A DNA stretch of 60,518 bases, taken from contig JAHEAZ010000010.1 of assembly GCA_024642505.1 (NCBI GenBank), positions 1 to 60,518 of the forward strand. Reading direction: 5' to 3'. Position 1 is the stretch's first letter. Every line of letters starts with the position of its first letter. Positions 1-8,497 of this stretch are shown here, one piece after another. The stretch comes from Gammaproteobacteria bacterium. Lineage in GTDB: Bacteria; Pseudomonadota; Gammaproteobacteria; Steroidobacterales; Steroidobacteraceae. A program made the position numbers and the translations under genes. The notes beneath the pieces are model-generated. The model worked only from the letters and a program-made list of their open reading frames with translations. It had not been told where the DNA came from and did no database searches.

Positions 1-53
1 CGCCGCGCTAGGCGGCCGGCGGCGCGCGCCCCGGTCGTGCCCAGGATCCGCCC

Positions 54-1154
54 ATGGCGGCTGACGCGCTGCCGGTAACCCGGCCGATCGACGGCGCGCT
101 TCTCCTCGACGCGTTGGCCACCGCCGTCATGGTGGTCGATGAACGCTCCCGCGTCGTCCAGCTCAACATCGCGGCCGAGGACCTGCTTGCCGTAAGCGTT
201 GCGACCGCTTGCGGCAAGCGCATCACCGACCTGCTGGTTCGCGGCGACAAGCTCGAGGCGCTGGTGGTGCGCGCAAGAGTGGGCGGGGAAGCTCTGGCAC
301 AGCGGCAATGGGAGCTGGTCCCGGCGATGCGCGGGGACGCCAGGTACCTCGTCGATTGCACCTTTACTCCCCTGAACCTGCCCGGTATGGCGGGTTGCGT
401 CCTGCTCGAGATTGCTGACACGACGCGCCAGGCGCGTATCAGTCGCGAAAACGCCCTGCTGGTCCAACTGGGGGGCAGCCGCATGATGGCCCGCCAGCTC
501 GCGCACGAGATAAAGAACCCGCTCGGCGGCCTGCGCGGCGCGGCCCAGTTGCTGGAACGGGAATTGCCGGACGACGCGCTGAAGGAATACACGCGAGTCA
601 TCATCGGCGAAGCGGATCGGCTACGCGTGCTGGTCGACAGCCTGCTGGGCCCTCCGCGCGCGCTGCATCTTGAGTCGGTCAATCTTCACGAACTGCTGGA
701 TCGCGTCTACCAGCTGGTGCGCGCCGAATGTCCGGCCGCGCTCGAGATCATCCGCGACTACGACCCGAGCCTGCCACCGATGGAGCTCGACCGCGACCAG
801 GTAATCCAGGCAATGCTGAACCTGGCGCGCAATGCGATCCAGGCGCTTGGCAGCCATGGCCAGCTGACGCTCAGGACGCGTGCGGTAACCGGCGCAACCA
901 TCGGCGAGAGGCGACACCGCGTGGTCGCCTCCGTACAGTTCGAGGACAATGGGCCCGGCGTACCAACCGAACTCGGCGAAACGATCTTCTATCCGCTGGT
1001 AACGGCCCGGCCAGGCGGCACGGGCTTGGGCCTTGCCGTGGCGCAGGACATCGCAACCCGGCACGACGGGCTCGTCGAGTTCGAGAGCCGGCCCGGCCGG
1101 ACCGTGTTCTCGCTGCTCTTGCCTATCGGGATGACCAATGAACAGACCGCTTGA
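54..1154 (+). CDS. glnL: Nitrogen regulation sensor histidine kinase NtrB
   Basis: Cytoplasmic kinase/phosphatase that, in the known family, phosphorylates NtrC when nitrogen is limiting and is held as a phosphatase by PII. A PAS-like N-terminus (about 15-125) is followed by a DHp domain with the H-box LAHEIKNPL (phosphoacceptor His about 151), then an ATPase domain with N-box Asn about 260, the G1 motif DNGPG (about 298) and the G2 motif GGTGLGLA (about 321). There is no membrane segment, as expected. At 366 aa it is slightly longer than the roughly 349 aa enterobacterial protein. Its 3' end overlaps ntrC by 17 bp, so the two are co-transcribed. The window begins 53 bp upstream, so any glnA partner is out of view. 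Confidence 0.95.
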   Translation: MAADALPVTRPIDGALLLDALATAVMVVDERSRVVQLNIAAEDLLAVSVATACGKRITDLLVRGDKLEALVVRARVGGEALAQRQWELVPAMRGDARYLVDCTFTPLNLPGMAGCVLLEIADTTRQARISRENALLVQLGGSRMMARQLAHEIKNPLGGLRGAAQLLERELPDDALKEYTRVIIGEADRLRVLVDSLLGPPRALHLESVNLHELLDRVYQLVRAECPAALEIIRDYDPSLPPMELDRDQVIQAMLNLARNAIQALGSHGQLTLRTRAVTGATIGERRHRVVASVQFEDNGPGVPTELGETIFYPLVTARPGGTGLGLAVAQDIATRHDGLVEFESRPGRTVFSLLLPIGMTNEQTA

Positions 1155-2529
1155 CGTCTGGCTCGTCGATGACGATGCCTCCATTCGCTGGGTGCTGGAG
1201 AAGGCATTGCGCCAGTCCGGCATGCAACCGCGCGCCTTCGAGCAGGCCGAGAGCGCGCTTACCGCGCTCGGTCGGGCTGAACCGGACGTACTGATCACCG
1301 ACGTGCGCATGCCAGGAGCCAGTGGCCTGAAGCTGCTGGAGACCATCCGCAGCGACCACCCACAGCTGCCGGTGATCGTAATGACGGCGCATTCGGACCT
1401 GGAAAGCGCGGTGGCCGCCTACCAGGGGGGTGCCTTCGAGTACCTTCCCAAGCCGTTCGACATCGATCAGGCTGTGGACCTCGTGCGCCGCGCCGCCGCC
1501 CAGGCCTCGGCGCTGGTTCCCGCGGGGGAACGGCCCGGACACATTCCGGAAATCCTCGGCCAGGCGCCGGCGATGCAGGAGGTGTTCCGTGCCATCGGCC
1601 GACTCTCGCGCTCGAGCATGACGGTGCTGATTACCGGCGAGTCGGGAACCGGCAAGGAACTGGTTGCACGGGCACTGCACCGGCACAGCCCTCGTGCAGG
1701 CAAGCCCTTCATTGCGCTCAACACGTCGGCGTTCACCGCCGAGCTGCTGGAGTCAGAACTGTTCGGCCATGAGAAGGGCGCTTTCACCGGCGCGGATGCG
1801 CTGCGACGTGGCCGCTTCGAGCAGGCTGACGGCGGGACGCTGTTTCTCGACGAGATCGGCGACATGTCGACTGCGCTGCAGACCCGCCTGCTGAGGGTGC
1901 TGGCAGAAGGAGAGTTCTATCGGGTCGGAGGCAATTCACCGATAAAGGTGGACGTCCGCGTGATCGCCGCGACTCACCAGGACCTTGCCTCGCGCGTCGA
2001 GAAGGGACTTTTCCGCGAGGACTTGCTGCACCGACTGAACGTCATCTGCATCGAGATCCCGCCCCTCAGGGCGCGGCGCGAGGACATTCCCGACCTGCTG
2101 CAGCACTATCTGGCCGCCGCCGCGGCCGAACTCGGTGCCGAGCCGAAGACGCTGGCCAGGGACGCGACCGCCCAGCTGGCCGGCTTCGACTGGCCGGGTA
2201 ACGTCAGGCAACTCGTCAACGCGACACGCAGGCTAACTGTCACTGCACCGGGGCGGGAGATCAGACTTGCGGACATTCCGCCAGACCTCGGCGGTCCCGA
2301 GGGTGCGGCGCCGGTCTCGACGGAATGGCTGCGGGAGCTCGAGGCGTGGGCACAGACGCACGCGGGGTCGCGGGACAAGCCGCTGCTGGATGTCGCGGTG
2401 CCGGAGTTGGAGCGGACCCTGATCCGTGTGGCGCTTGCGAAATGCGAGGGCCGGCGGCAGGACGCGGCAAAAATGCTCGGCTGGGGTCGCAATACGCTAA
2501 CGCGCAAGATGCGCGAACTGCAGATGTAA
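1138..2529 (+). CDS. glnG: Nitrogen regulation response regulator NtrC (sigma-54 activator)
   Basis: Bacterial enhancer-binding protein that activates sigma-54 promoters when phosphorylated by NtrB. The receiver domain (1-120) has the acidic pair Asp11/Asp12, phosphoacceptor Asp55, Thr83 and Lys105. The AAA+ domain has Walker A GESGTGKE (167-174), the sigma-54-contacting loop GAFTGA (214-219) and Walker B GGTLFLDE (232-239). The C-terminus carries a Fis-type helix-turn-helix ending NTLTRKMREL. Length (463 aa) and domain order are standard. ATG start lies inside the end of ntrB. The stop codon is embedded in a 25-bp tandem duplication that can fold as two small hairpins. Confidence 0.96.
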   Translation: MNRPLDVWLVDDDASIRWVLEKALRQSGMQPRAFEQAESALTALGRAEPDVLITDVRMPGASGLKLLETIRSDHPQLPVIVMTAHSDLESAVAAYQGGAFEYLPKPFDIDQAVDLVRRAAAQASALVPAGERPGHIPEILGQAPAMQEVFRAIGRLSRSSMTVLITGESGTGKELVARALHRHSPRAGKPFIALNTSAFTAELLESELFGHEKGAFTGADALRRGRFEQADGGTLFLDEIGDMSTALQTRLLRVLAEGEFYRVGGNSPIKVDVRVIAATHQDLASRVEKGLFREDLLHRLNVICIEIPPLRARREDIPDLLQHYLAAAAAELGAEPKTLARDATAQLAGFDWPGNVRQLVNATRRLTVTAPGREIRLADIPPDLGGPEGAAPVSTEWLRELEAWAQTHAGSRDKPLLDVAVPELERTLIRVALAKCEGRRQDAAKMLGWGRNTLTRKMRELQM

Positions 2530-2571
2530 GGCTGAACAACAGCCCTAGATGTAAGGCTGAACAACAGCCCT
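2522..2571. repeat. Perfect 25-bp tandem duplication spanning the ntrC stop codon
   Basis: Bases 2522-2546 are repeated exactly at 2547-2571. Copy one contains the last codons and TAA stop of ntrC; copy two lies wholly outside the gene. Each copy contains GGCTG-AACAA-CAGCC, a 5-bp stem with a 5-nt loop, so the transcript would carry two identical small hairpins after the stop. There is no T-run, so it is not a canonical terminator. A slippage duplication is the simplest origin. Confidence 0.85.
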
Positions 2572-2669
2572 GGCGCCTGCCGGTAGTGATACCCGCCGCC
2601 GCCTGGCGCCGCCGGGCAGAATGGCCGTCGGCCAGATGGCCCCGGATCCCGGGCGGGCCGGTCAGGAAA

Positions 2670-3401
2670 TCAGAGCCGGCTCAAGAGATTCCGTTCGAAT
2701 GCGGCGGGGTCGCGCAACCAGTCCTCGTGCTTAGCCTGTGCGCTGAAGTCAGGGTAGAGATTGTCCTCGCCACGCTCGAGCGCGACCAGGCAGGCATGGC
2801 CGTGCTCGAGTGCCGTGATCTTCGGGCCGGGCGTCGCGGCCGACATGTCCGACTCGACTGCACCCGGGTACACGCCCAGTACCCGGGTCCCCTGACCGTG
2901 CAACTCCAGCCGCACACCCTGGGTCATCGCGGCCGCGGCGAACTTGCTGGCGCAGTAGGAGCCAACCTGTGGAAAACAGGCCATGGCGCCGATCGACAGC
3001 ACATTGATGATGGCGCCCCCGCCATTGGCGGCGAGTACCGGCGCAAAGGCGCGGCAGAGCTGTAATGGACCCCAAAAGTTGGTTTCCATTTCCTGCCGGG
3101 CCCCGTCGAGCGACGGCGCCCCAATCAACCGCCCGTAGGCCGTCATGCCGGCATTGTTGATGAGCAGCGACACGTCGCCATACTCGCTCGCGACTTGCCG
3201 CAAGCGCCGCGCATCTGTAACGTCCAGACCGACCGGGCTGACACGAACGCGATCCAGCGCCACGACTGCGTCCAGTGAATCCAGCCGCCGGGCCGTGGCG
3301 TAGACGCGCGCGATGCCGCGTGCGAGCAATGCTTCAACAAAGCCGCGACCAATGCCTCGATTGGCGCCGGTCACCAGCGCAACACCACCCTCGACTTTCA
3401 T
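2670..3401 (-). CDS. SDR family NAD(P)-dependent oxidoreductase
   Basis: Classical short-chain dehydrogenase of 243 aa, single Rossmann domain. Visible motifs are the nucleotide-binding TGANRGIG (11-18), NNAG (82-85), catalytic Ser136 and the YxxxK pair Tyr149/Lys153. The substrate cannot be read from the sequence. The start is placed at the ATG at 3401 because the Rossmann strand begins six residues later; a longer frame extends upstream to about 3695 but would overlap the region upstream of the divergent channel gene and has no recognisable content. Convergent with ntrC and divergent from the MscS channel gene. Confidence 0.88.
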   Translation of the reverse strand: MKVEGGVALVTGANRGIGRGFVEALLARGIARVYATARRLDSLDAVVALDRVRVSPVGLDVTDARRLRQVASEYGDVSLLINNAGMTAYGRLIGAPSLDGARQEMETNFWGPLQLCRAFAPVLAANGGGAIINVLSIGAMACFPQVGSYCASKFAAAAMTQGVRLELHGQGTRVLGVYPGAVESDMSAATPGPKITALEHGHACLVALERGEDNLYPDFSAQAKHEDWLRDPAAFERNLLSRL

Positions 3402-3501
3402 GCATGCCCCCAGCCCGTCCCTGCACGCGCGGGCTCCCATTGTTACAATGCAGATCCAACGCTGGCGCGACTTTTGCCGCGCCCTCACCAATGGACACAC
3501 G

Positions 3502-4575
3502 ATGAACGAACTCGAAGAGCTCGGCAAACAGGTATTTCTCGGCAATGACCTGGCAGCCTGGACCAAGGCGCTGCTGCAGTTCACGGTGTGGTTCACGGTG
3601 CTTCCCATCGCAAAGAGCTTCGTCACCGGCCGTCTGAAAAAGCTGCCAGCCGAGAAGTCAGCCGCGCCCCTGGAACTCGTCCTGGCGCTGCTCAAACGAA
3701 CGACCAGGACTTTCCTGATCGTGGTGGCAGCCTATCTGGCGCTGCGCTGGCTCGCGGTACCGGAGAAACTCGACCGGTACATTACTGTCTTCGTGCTGTT
3801 GATCCTCTGGCTGCAGCTCGCGCTGTGGGGCACGGCGACGGTGAAGTTCTTTGTTGACCGGCGCATGCTCCTGGACAGCCGCGAGGTCAAGGACGGGGCG
3901 GCGTCGCTAAACATCCTGAAGTTTGTCGGCGTCGCGGCAGTCTGGGTCTTCGCTTTCCTGCTGTTGCTCGCCAACCTTGGCATCGACGTCACTGCGCTGA
4001 TCGCGGGTCTGGGCGTAGGCGGCATCGCCGTCGCTCTGGCCGTACAGAATATTCTGAGCGACCTGCTGGCCTCGCTGTCCATCGCCCTCGACAAGCCGTT
4101 CAAGGTTGGTGACTTCCTGGTGCTCGGCGAGGAAAAAGGCACCGTGGAGTACATCGGCATCAAGAGTACGCGACTCCGGTCACTGAATGGCGAGCAGATC
4201 ATCATGTCGAACGCCGACCTGCTCGGGTCGAGGGTTCACAATTTCGGGCGCCTGTACGAGCGCCGAATTGCCTTCCAGATCGGTATTGTCTACGAGACGT
4301 CACGCGACAAGATCGAGGCCGTCCCAGGCATCATGGAGAAGGCTATTCGGGCTCAGGACAAGACACGCTTCGACCGGGCGCATTTCGCCAGCTACGGCGA
4401 TTTCTCGCTGAATTACGAGGCCGTGTTCTACGTGCTGGACCCGGCCTACAACGTCTACATGGATGTCCAGCAGGCGATCAACCTGCAGATCCACGAGGAG
4501 TTCGAGAAGCTCGGGGTCGAGTTCGCCTACCCGACCAGTGTTCAGTACAACAGGCCGCTGCCACAGCGCGCCTAG
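3502..4575 (+). CDS. MscS-family mechanosensitive ion channel
   Basis: Inner-membrane small-conductance channel that opens under hypo-osmotic stress in the known family. Several N-terminal membrane helices are followed by the pore-lining TM3 region, with the glycine/alanine-rich run GLGVGGIAVALAVQN and then LDKPFKVGDFL, the MscS beta-domain signature. The C-terminal portion is the soluble alpha/beta vestibule. Length is 357 aa, somewhat longer than E. coli MscS (286 aa), with extra N-terminal helices. The ATG at 3502 is chosen because an upstream in-frame extension is not membrane-like and would overlap the divergent SDR gene. Confidence 0.9.
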   Translation: MNELEELGKQVFLGNDLAAWTKALLQFTVWFTVLPIAKSFVTGRLKKLPAEKSAAPLELVLALLKRTTRTFLIVVAAYLALRWLAVPEKLDRYITVFVLLILWLQLALWGTATVKFFVDRRMLLDSREVKDGAASLNILKFVGVAAVWVFAFLLLLANLGIDVTALIAGLGVGGIAVALAVQNILSDLLASLSIALDKPFKVGDFLVLGEEKGTVEYIGIKSTRLRSLNGEQIIMSNADLLGSRVHNFGRLYERRIAFQIGIVYETSRDKIEAVPGIMEKAIRAQDKTRFDRAHFASYGDFSLNYEAVFYVLDPAYNVYMDVQQAINLQIHEEFEKLGVEFAYPTSVQYNRPLPQRA

Positions 4576-4675
4576 CCCGCGGGGCCCTGCTACGCAGGGA
4601 TCCGGAAACGGCCGGGACAAGCTCCTGTCGGGCCGGCGCCCCCGGGGTCGGCGCCGAAGGCCGCGATGCCACGCC

Positions 4676-4759
4676 GGCCCACTGGCTACGGGCGGGGAGT
4701 TCCCCTTTTCGCTCCGAAAGCTGCCGGTCGCTGCAGGGCGAACCGGCCCAACCAACGTC
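4676..4759. repeat. Dispersed intergenic repeat, copy A
   Basis: Lies between the convergent MscS and dihydroorotate dehydrogenase genes. It closely matches bases at 44412-44457 (first half) and 44544-44592 (second half). Shared blocks include GGCCC-CTGGCT-CGGGCGGGGA, then TTCCCC and TTTCGCTCC. The second half shares GCTCCGAAA and CAACGTC. No coding frame is supported across it. The rest of this 234-bp gap (4576-4809) is GC-rich and has no gene that I can support. Confidence 0.7.
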
Positions 4760-4809
4760 TGCGCCTGTACACGTCGTCGCCGTGGCGGCAACAGGTACGT
4801 GCGGGACCG

Positions 4810-5751
4810 CTATCCGGTCCGTGTGTCAAGCGTCCCGACCAACTCGGCGACAGACTGCATGCCGTTGTCATGGAGGTAAGCGGCGATGCCCGCGTTGATC
4901 TTCGGACACACGAGAGGGTCATAGAAAAGGGCTGTACCAACTCCGACAGCCGTTGCCCCGGCGATGATGAATTCGAGTGCGTCATTGGCCGAGCAGATGC
5001 CGCCCTGCCCGATGATGGGCACGCCCAGCGGTCCGGCGACTTCGTAGACCTGGTGCACTTTCAGCAGCGCGATGGGCTTGATCGCCGGGCCGGACAAGCC
5101 GCCCTGAAGGTTGCCGATCACGGGCCGGCGGGTTCCTGTGTCCACGGCCATGCCCGAGATGGTGTTGATCACCGCCAGCGCGTCGCTGCCTGCCTCGATG
5201 CAGCGACAGGCGTTCTCGCGGATATCGGTCTGGTTGGGAGAGAGCTTGGTGATCAATGGCTTGGTGGTCACCTTGCGGCAGGCCGCTACCACGCGTGCCG
5301 ACATGTCGGGGTCGTTGCCGAACTGCACACCCCCTTCCTTGACGTTCGGACAAGAGATGTTGATCTCGATCGCGTCAATCGGCGAGTCGTCGAAGCGCCG
5401 CGTCACCTCGACATACTCTTCGATTGTCGAGCCGCTGACGTTGGCAAAGAAGCGGGTCTCATTGAAGTCGAGCGACGGCAGGATACTGTTGACGACATAG
5501 GCGGCACCCGGGTTCTGCAGGCCGATGGCGTTGATCATCCCCATGGGCGATTCGGTCACGCGGTGCGGCGGATTGCCGAGGCGGGCGGTGCCGGTCGTTC
5601 CCTTCAGTACGATTGCACCAACGTCGGCGTTCGAGAACCCGGCGACGCGCGTGTACTCCTCGCCGAAACCGACGCAACCGGAGAGCAGCACGATCGGTGA
5701 ACTCAGGCGAAGGCCGCAGAACCCGACAGATAGGCAGGACGACACAGTCAC
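4810..5751 (-). CDS. pyrD: Dihydroorotate dehydrogenase, class 1B-like (PyrDB type)
   Basis: FMN TIM-barrel enzyme that oxidises dihydroorotate to orotate in pyrimidine synthesis. The sequence carries the class 1B arrangement: SGCVGFGEEY near the N-terminus, NAIGLQNPG, the active-site loop NISCPNVKEGG with its catalytic Cys, KLSPNQTDI, and GGLSGPAIKP. Class 1B enzymes normally work with the electron-transfer partner PyrK, which is not present in this window. The GTG at 5751 is favoured since homologues start about this far from the barrel; a TTG at 5796 would overlap the upstream aminotransferase gene by 32 bp. Likely co-transcribed with that gene. A related FMN oxidoreductase of other specificity cannot be excluded. 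Confidence 0.82.
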   Translation of the reverse strand: MTVSSCLSVGFCGLRLSSPIVLLSGCVGFGEEYTRVAGFSNADVGAIVLKGTTGTARLGNPPHRVTESPMGMINAIGLQNPGAAYVVNSILPSLDFNETRFFANVSGSTIEEYVEVTRRFDDSPIDAIEINISCPNVKEGGVQFGNDPDMSARVVAACRKVTTKPLITKLSPNQTDIRENACRCIEAGSDALAVINTISGMAVDTGTRRPVIGNLQGGLSGPAIKPIALLKVHQVYEVAGPLGVPIIGQGGICSANDALEFIIAGATAVGVGTALFYDPLVCPKINAGIAAYLHDNGMQSVAELVGTLDTRTG

Positions 5752-5764
5752 ATTGGTGCGCGGG

Positions 5765-6955
5765 TCACTCAAGATGCGGAGCAACCAGCCGCGCAACCCG
5801 CGCGACGTTGTCCTCGCTCAGGCCCGCAATATTGACCCGGCTGTCGAGGCCCATGTAGAGGTGGTGTTCCTCGCGCAGCGACCTTACTGCTTCGGGCCGC
5901 AACCCAAGCAGCGAGAACATCCCGCGCTGGCGGACCAGCCAGCTGGTGTCGACGCCCGGGCGGGCCTCCGCCATGCCCTGCGCCAGCGCCGCCCGCAGTG
6001 ACCGCAGCCGGCCAGCCATTACGGCCAGTTCAGCCTGCCACCTGGCGCGCAGCGTGGCGTCGCCCAGGACGCGTTCGACGATGAGGCCGCCATGTCCAGG
6101 AGGCATGGAGTACATCGATCGCGCGGCCTTGTTTGCCTGGCTCTCGACTGCCCTGGCGTGCGCGATGTCGGTGCCGATAAAAAGCAACGCGCCGGTGCGT
6201 TCGCGGTACAGCCCGAAATTCTTCGAGCAGGAAACCGCGACCAGCATTTCCGGCAGGCGACGCGCGGACTCGCGGATGATCCAGGCATCGGTGTCCAGGT
6301 CGTCGCCGAGGCCCTGGTAGGCGATGTCGAAGAAGGGAACCAGGCGGCGCGCGGCCACCACGTCCAGGATGGCACGCCACTGCTCGCGATCGGGGTCGAC
6401 TCCCGTCGGGTTGTGGCAGGAAGCCTGCAGCAACACCAAAGATCCCGGTGCGGCGCCAGAGAGAGCGTCGAGCATGGGCTGCAAGGTCAGGCGGTGGCCG
6501 GCAGAATCGTAGTAGGGGTAGCGCTCGACGCGCAGGCCGCCGCCAGTAAGCAGCGGCGCGTGATTGGGCCAGGACGGGTCGCTCAGGTGGATCGTCGCCG
6601 CAGGTACGGCGCGATTGATAAGCTCGGCGCCGAGCCGCAGGGCCCCGCAGCCGCCGGGCGCCTGGATCACGCTGGCACGCGGGCGCAACGTCGCCGCCGC
6701 ATCGCCCAGGACCAGCGAAAAAATCGTCTCGCGGAAGCCGGGAGCGCCGGCCGGTGGCAGGTAGACCTTGGTTACCTGAGCATCGATCAGTGCGCGCTCC
6801 GCTTCCTGCACGACGGACATGACCGGGGTGACGCCGCCGCGGTCCCTGTAGACGCCGACGCTCAGGTCGACCTTGTCGGGCGAAGGATCTTCGCGGAAGG
6901 CAACAGACAGCCCAAGGATCGGATCGGGGGGAAGCGTTTCGAGCTTTTCGAACAT
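5765..6955 (-). CDS. Aspartate/aromatic amino acid aminotransferase
   Basis: PLP-dependent class I aminotransferase, 396 aa, of the AspC/TyrB group, moving amino groups between aspartate or aromatic amino acids and 2-oxoglutarate. Visible residues are HNPTG (181-185), Asp210 and Tyr213 that contact the cofactor, and the Schiff-base Lys245 in SCSKNFGLY. The N-terminus FEKLETLPPDPILGL is typical of this subgroup, which fixes the ATG at 6955. Whether aspartate or aromatic substrates are preferred cannot be decided here. Divergent from trmL, with 72 bp between the two starts. Confidence 0.92.
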   Translation of the reverse strand: MFEKLETLPPDPILGLSVAFREDPSPDKVDLSVGVYRDRGGVTPVMSVVQEAERALIDAQVTKVYLPPAGAPGFRETIFSLVLGDAAATLRPRASVIQAPGGCGALRLGAELINRAVPAATIHLSDPSWPNHAPLLTGGGLRVERYPYYDSAGHRLTLQPMLDALSGAAPGSLVLLQASCHNPTGVDPDREQWRAILDVVAARRLVPFFDIAYQGLGDDLDTDAWIIRESARRLPEMLVAVSCSKNFGLYRERTGALLFIGTDIAHARAVESQANKAARSMYSMPPGHGGLIVERVLGDATLRARWQAELAVMAGRLRSLRAALAQGMAEARPGVDTSWLVRQRGMFSLLGLRPEAVRSLREEHHLYMGLDSRVNIAGLSEDNVARVARLVAPHLE

Positions 6956-7027
6956 TGATGCCTCGTTACGGGTGCTCGCACGTGAGCCCTGGGTGACGTG
7001 TATCTTACCGTCAAAAGGACTGCGTCG

Positions 7028-7510
7028 ATGTTCCACCTGATCCTGTTTGAGCCGCAGATTCCGCCGAACACCGGCAACGTCATCCGCCTGTGCGCCAACA
7101 CGGGCTCGACGCTGCACCTGGTGCACCCGCTGGGATTCCGGCTGGAGGACACACAGTTGCGCCGGGCCGGCCTCGATTACCACGACATGGCTCGCGTACG
7201 GGAGCATTCTGACCTGGCGGCCTGCCTCGGGTCGCTTGGCGATGCCCGTGTTTTCCCGGTGGAGACCTCCGGAACATCCCTGTACTCGGACCAGGCGTTC
7301 CGGGCCGGGGATGCGTTCCTGTTCGGGCGGGAGACCATGGGCCTGCCAGCGGAGACGCTCTCCCGGTTTTCGCAACAGCGGGTGCTGCGCCTGCCCATGC
7401 TGCCGGGCAACCGCAGCATCAACCTGTCGAACGCCGCTGCCGTCGTGGTGTTCGAAGCGTGGCGGCAGGTGGGTTTCGCGATTACTCCGCCGACACCGCC
7501 CGGCTCATGA
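7028..7510 (+). CDS. trmL: tRNA (cytidine/uridine-2'-O-)-methyltransferase TrmL
   Basis: SPOUT-class methyltransferase that in E. coli modifies the wobble ribose of two leucine tRNAs. The protein of 160 aa has the usual start FHLILFEPQIPPNTGNVIRL, the knot motif FGRETMGLP and the C-terminal LPMLPGNRSINLSNAAAVV. The ATG at 7028 fits the family length (about 157 aa). The 3' end overlaps the convergent gpsA gene by 29 bp. In E. coli the same gene sits beside the yibN-grxC-secB-gpsA cluster, so the context agrees. Confidence 0.95.
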   Translation: MFHLILFEPQIPPNTGNVIRLCANTGSTLHLVHPLGFRLEDTQLRRAGLDYHDMARVREHSDLAACLGSLGDARVFPVETSGTSLYSDQAFRAGDAFLFGRETMGLPAETLSRFSQQRVLRLPMLPGNRSINLSNAAAVVVFEAWRQVGFAITPPTPPGS

Positions 7511-8474
7511 GCGCCTCGACCACGGACTTTATGTCGAGACCTTCATAGATCACCCGGTAGACGTGTTCGCAGATCGGCATGTCGACGCCGAGGTCCTGTG
7601 CGACCTTCCTGACCGCGCGTGCGGCGTGATAGCCCTCGACCACTTGACCGATTTCGCGCACAGCCGCCTCGACCGAGGCTCCTCGCGCGACGGCCAGGCC
7701 GAAGCGCCGATTGCGGGACTGGTCGTCGGTGCAGGTCAGCACCAGGTCACCGAGGCCGGTCAGGCCCATGAAGGTTTCGCGCTGGGCGCCGAGGGCCGTG
7801 CCCAGGCGGACCATCTCGGCCAGACCGCGGGTGATCAAAAAGACCCGCGCATTGGCGCCGAAGCCCAGGCCATCTGCGGCGCCGGCAGCGATCGCGATGA
7901 CGTTCTTGACCGCCCCGCCGACCTCCACACCGATGATGTCGGCCTGGGTATAGGCGCGCAGATGTGGCGTCGAAATGCTGTGCGCCAACTCGAGCGCGAA
8001 GTCCGGATCCGGCGAGGCGCAGGCAATGGCAGTCGGCAGCCCCCGGCCCACCTCCTTGGCGAAGGTGGGACCGGAGAGCACGGCGATGGGGACGGCGGGA
8101 CCCAACACCTCCCGCGCAACCTGATGCGGTAGCTTGCCCGTCGAGAGTTCGAATCCCTTGGTCGCCCAGGCTAACCGCGCACCGGCGCCCAGCAGCGGCT
8201 TCAGCTCGGTCAGTACCGCGCGCAACGCGCTGGACGGCACGACGACCAGGATGTCATCGGCTGCCGCAACGGCCCGGCCGAGGTCGCATTCAACCGTTAG
8301 CGCCGGCGGGAAGTCGACGCCTGGCAGATAGCGCTGATTGCACCGCGCGCGGGCGAGCTTGTGCGGTTCGTCCTCCGCGCGACCCCAGAGAACGGTTGGG
8401 CGGCCGGCGCGTGCGAACTGGATCGCGAGCGCGGTGCCCCAGGAACCGGCGCCAATGATGGCAATCGGCAGCAC
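7482..8474 (-). CDS. gpsA: Glycerol-3-phosphate dehydrogenase [NAD(P)+]
   Basis: Cytosolic enzyme that reduces dihydroxyacetone phosphate to sn-glycerol-3-phosphate for phospholipid synthesis. The 330-aa protein has the N-terminal dinucleotide-binding GAGSWGTALA, a conserved KNVIAIAAG segment, and the C-terminal domain with GLAGLGDLVLTCT-like GLTGLGDLVLTCT. A GTG start at 8474 gives MLPIAIIGAGSWG with no upstream alternative. Follows secB by 23 bp on the same strand, as in E. coli. The stop lies within the convergent trmL gene. Confidence 0.96.
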   Translation of the reverse strand: MLPIAIIGAGSWGTALAIQFARAGRPTVLWGRAEDEPHKLARARCNQRYLPGVDFPPALTVECDLGRAVAAADDILVVVPSSALRAVLTELKPLLGAGARLAWATKGFELSTGKLPHQVAREVLGPAVPIAVLSGPTFAKEVGRGLPTAIACASPDPDFALELAHSISTPHLRAYTQADIIGVEVGGAVKNVIAIAAGAADGLGFGANARVFLITRGLAEMVRLGTALGAQRETFMGLTGLGDLVLTCTDDQSRNRRFGLAVARGASVEAAVREIGQVVEGYHAARAVRKVAQDLGVDMPICEHVYRVIYEGLDIKSVVEALMSRAVSAE

Positions 8475-8497
8475 GAAACGTCCCGTCGCCAGGCTGG

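Noticed and set aside
2325-3065. 246-codon plus-strand frame across the ntrC end and the SDR gene
   Set aside because: It overlaps two genes with intact motifs and has no recognisable content of its own.
8147-8156. GTTCGAATCC, resembling a tRNA T-loop
   Set aside because: It is inside gpsA and no acceptor, D or anticodon stems pair around it; no tRNA gene was found in the window.
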